Both the position numbers and the translations under genes were made by a program. The notes beneath the pieces were generated by a model. That model worked only from the letters and a program-made list of their open reading frames with translations, was not told the DNA's origin and searched no databases. Below are positions 62,833-64,000 of a stretch of 64,000 bases of DNA, one piece after another. The stretch is from Tetrahymena thermophila SB210 (lineage: Eukaryota; Ciliophora; Oligohymenophorea; Hymenostomatida; Tetrahymenidae), in NCBI RefSeq assembly GCF_000189635.1, contig NW_002476212.1, positions 620,001 through 684,000 on the forward strand, written 5' to 3'. Within the stretch, counting starts at the first letter, position 1; each line of letters starts with the position of its first letter.

Positions 62833-64000
62833 TCAATTTCTTAACTTGAAAATCATTCTCTTTAATAATCTTGCTTCGTATGAAACAGTTTTCTTTTCGT
62901 CTAAAGCTTCTAAGGGGTTTATAACCTATAATTTATTTAAATTTAAAACGTTTATGAATAAAATTCAATTAAAAAGTTGTTTTTATAAAATAAAATTCAT
63001 ATATATTAATAAAAATGTTAATACAGATGGAATAGTTTTGCATTAAGTATCTGCCTAATCTAAGAAGTCTATTATTTCAATAATGGATTGATCTTTAAGA
63101 ATAATTTATTATTTAGCCATAGTTTCAATTAAAGCCAAGAAACATCTCTTAGCATAATACCAGGTATCAGTGTTAATCTTTTTTTTAATTAATTAAATTT
63201 TGAATTAAAAATACAAATTTTAAATTAATTAATTAATAAATTTAGTATAATTTTTACCTTTTTATTTAAGGGTTCAAGAGATTTTATAATTCTTGAAATA
63301 CCGAATTCATAATTATTTTTAGCACAATAGAGTGTACCAATAACCAAGTTAACGATGCACAAATGATAAACCTATTTATTATTGAAAATTAGCTTTTAAA
63401 TATTAAAATAAAGTTATTACATTTTTATCTGGTTCTTAAACAGCTGCTTTATCTTCTTCACGTTCTTTTTTTAATAAATATTTAATTTAAGATAAATCCA
63501 TTTTATAAATAAACAAATTAAGAATTACCCAATTTTCTCATTAATTCTTCAGCATCTTCATTTTAGTTTACCATTATATATGAAACACAAAGGTTTGCTA
63601 TCACCATAGCTTGAAGTTGAAGAAGATTGTCATTATATTTTTTTACAATAGGTTCGTAGTAACGTAATGCTTCTCTGTATTTGTTGTCTTATACGAAAAA
63701 GACATTTGCAACATTAAGTTTCCAAGTTTCATGATCAGCACAAAATTCAGCAGATTATTTAAATAACTTTTCAACTGCAGCGTAATTTTCTCTGTCCCAA
63801 TATATTTTAGCCTAAGCCATCAAAACAGGAATATATTTTTCTATGCATTCATCGAATTCTTTGAGAGCTCTACGGATAGCATCACTATCACGTTATTAAC
63901 GAGCATCTTAGATGTTCTTAGTAATTTTACGTAATTGATCTATGTGCTTGTTAGCCAAGGCATCAAATTTACGGAAAGCTTCTTCAGGAGATGCATTTTG
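62833..64000 (-). CDS. IFT70: IFT70 (TTC30/DYF-1), 5' end beyond window
   Basis: C-terminal portion; the gene enters from the right edge. Exons 63529->64000, 63421-63464, 63258-63371, 63025-63177 and 62833-62925; introns of 64, 49, 80 and 99 bp; phases close to the TGA after KRMIFKLRN. IFT70 is a TPR superhelix of the intraflagellar transport B complex that wraps IFT52 and is needed for cilium assembly and tubulin polyglutamylation. The visible stretch follows human TTC30 closely: EKYIPVLMAQAKIYWDRENY, ADHETWKLNVANVFFVQDNK, ANLCVSYIMVNQNEDAEELM, YHLCIVNLVIGTLYCAK, DTWYYAKRCFLALIE. About 291 residues are present of an expected ~650. The very short 44-bp exon (EREEDKAAVQEPDKN) is confirmed by alignment with the human linker. 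Confidence 0.95.

Noticed and set aside
1..64000. CRISPR arrays, bacterial promoters, telomere repeats, transposase genes
   Set aside because: The genetic code, introns and gene content are eukaryotic; no regular spacer arrays, C4A2-type repeats or transposase motifs were seen.

Overview
The window is nuclear DNA of a ciliate with a Tetrahymena-type code. TAA and TAG occur in frame throughout every gene and are read as glutamine, and TGA is the only stop. Base composition is extremely AT-rich, more so between genes than inside them. Introns are short (about 30-510 bp), AT-rich and GT..AG. An oligohymenophorean such as Tetrahymena or a close relative fits best; the species is inferred. No telomere repeats, rRNA, tRNA or transposon genes were seen. 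Because only TGA stops translation, open frames of 60-100 codons arise by chance everywhere. Genes were therefore called from domain signatures, closing splice phases, composition and duplicated copies, not from length alone.

Layout, left to right. 1-1805 (-): a TPR protein cut by the left edge. 2463-3050 (+): a tiny three-exon gene resembling RNA polymerase III subunit RPC9. 4150-5623 (+): a rhodopsin-like intimal-thickness-type receptor. 6345-6791 (+): a small four-helix membrane protein. 6486-20757: two tandem copies of a roughly 6.5-7 kb segment. Each copy carries an intact intronless secreted cysteine-rich repeat protein (1082 and 1083 aa, -), and the second also carries a broken copy of the four-helix gene. 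21331-24837 (-): a large Q/N-rich protein. 25584-26689 and 27939-28856 (-): small multi-exon genes. 29462-30808 (+): a leucine-rich protein. 31263-31817 (+): Cu/Zn superoxide dismutase with an acylation-type N-terminus. 32303-37738 (-): a divergent kinesin with a long tail. 39783-41042 (+): two RING fingers fused to a ubiquitin-like domain ending LRLKGG plus a short tail. 42081-44367 (-): two unknown genes. 45118-51027 (+): a USP7-type deubiquitinase. 51725-53398 (-): a coiled-coil protein. 54291-55367 (+): a membrane protein. 57912-59724 (+): a cAMP-receptor-like 7TM protein. 61101-61559 (+): RBX1. 62833-64000 (-): IFT70, cut by the right edge.

Themes. Three genes belong to the ubiquitin system: the RING-ubiquitin-like fusion, USP7 and RBX1. 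Several others suit a ciliated, surface-active cell: IFT70, kinesin, two 7TM receptors and the secreted Cys-rich pair. Neighbouring genes are independent, each with its own flanks, and no operon-like organisation is seen. The most unusual items are the RING-RING-ubiquitin-like fusion, the recent tandem duplication with both large ORFs kept open, the MGNTCC superoxide dismutase and the kinesin with an eroded switch II.
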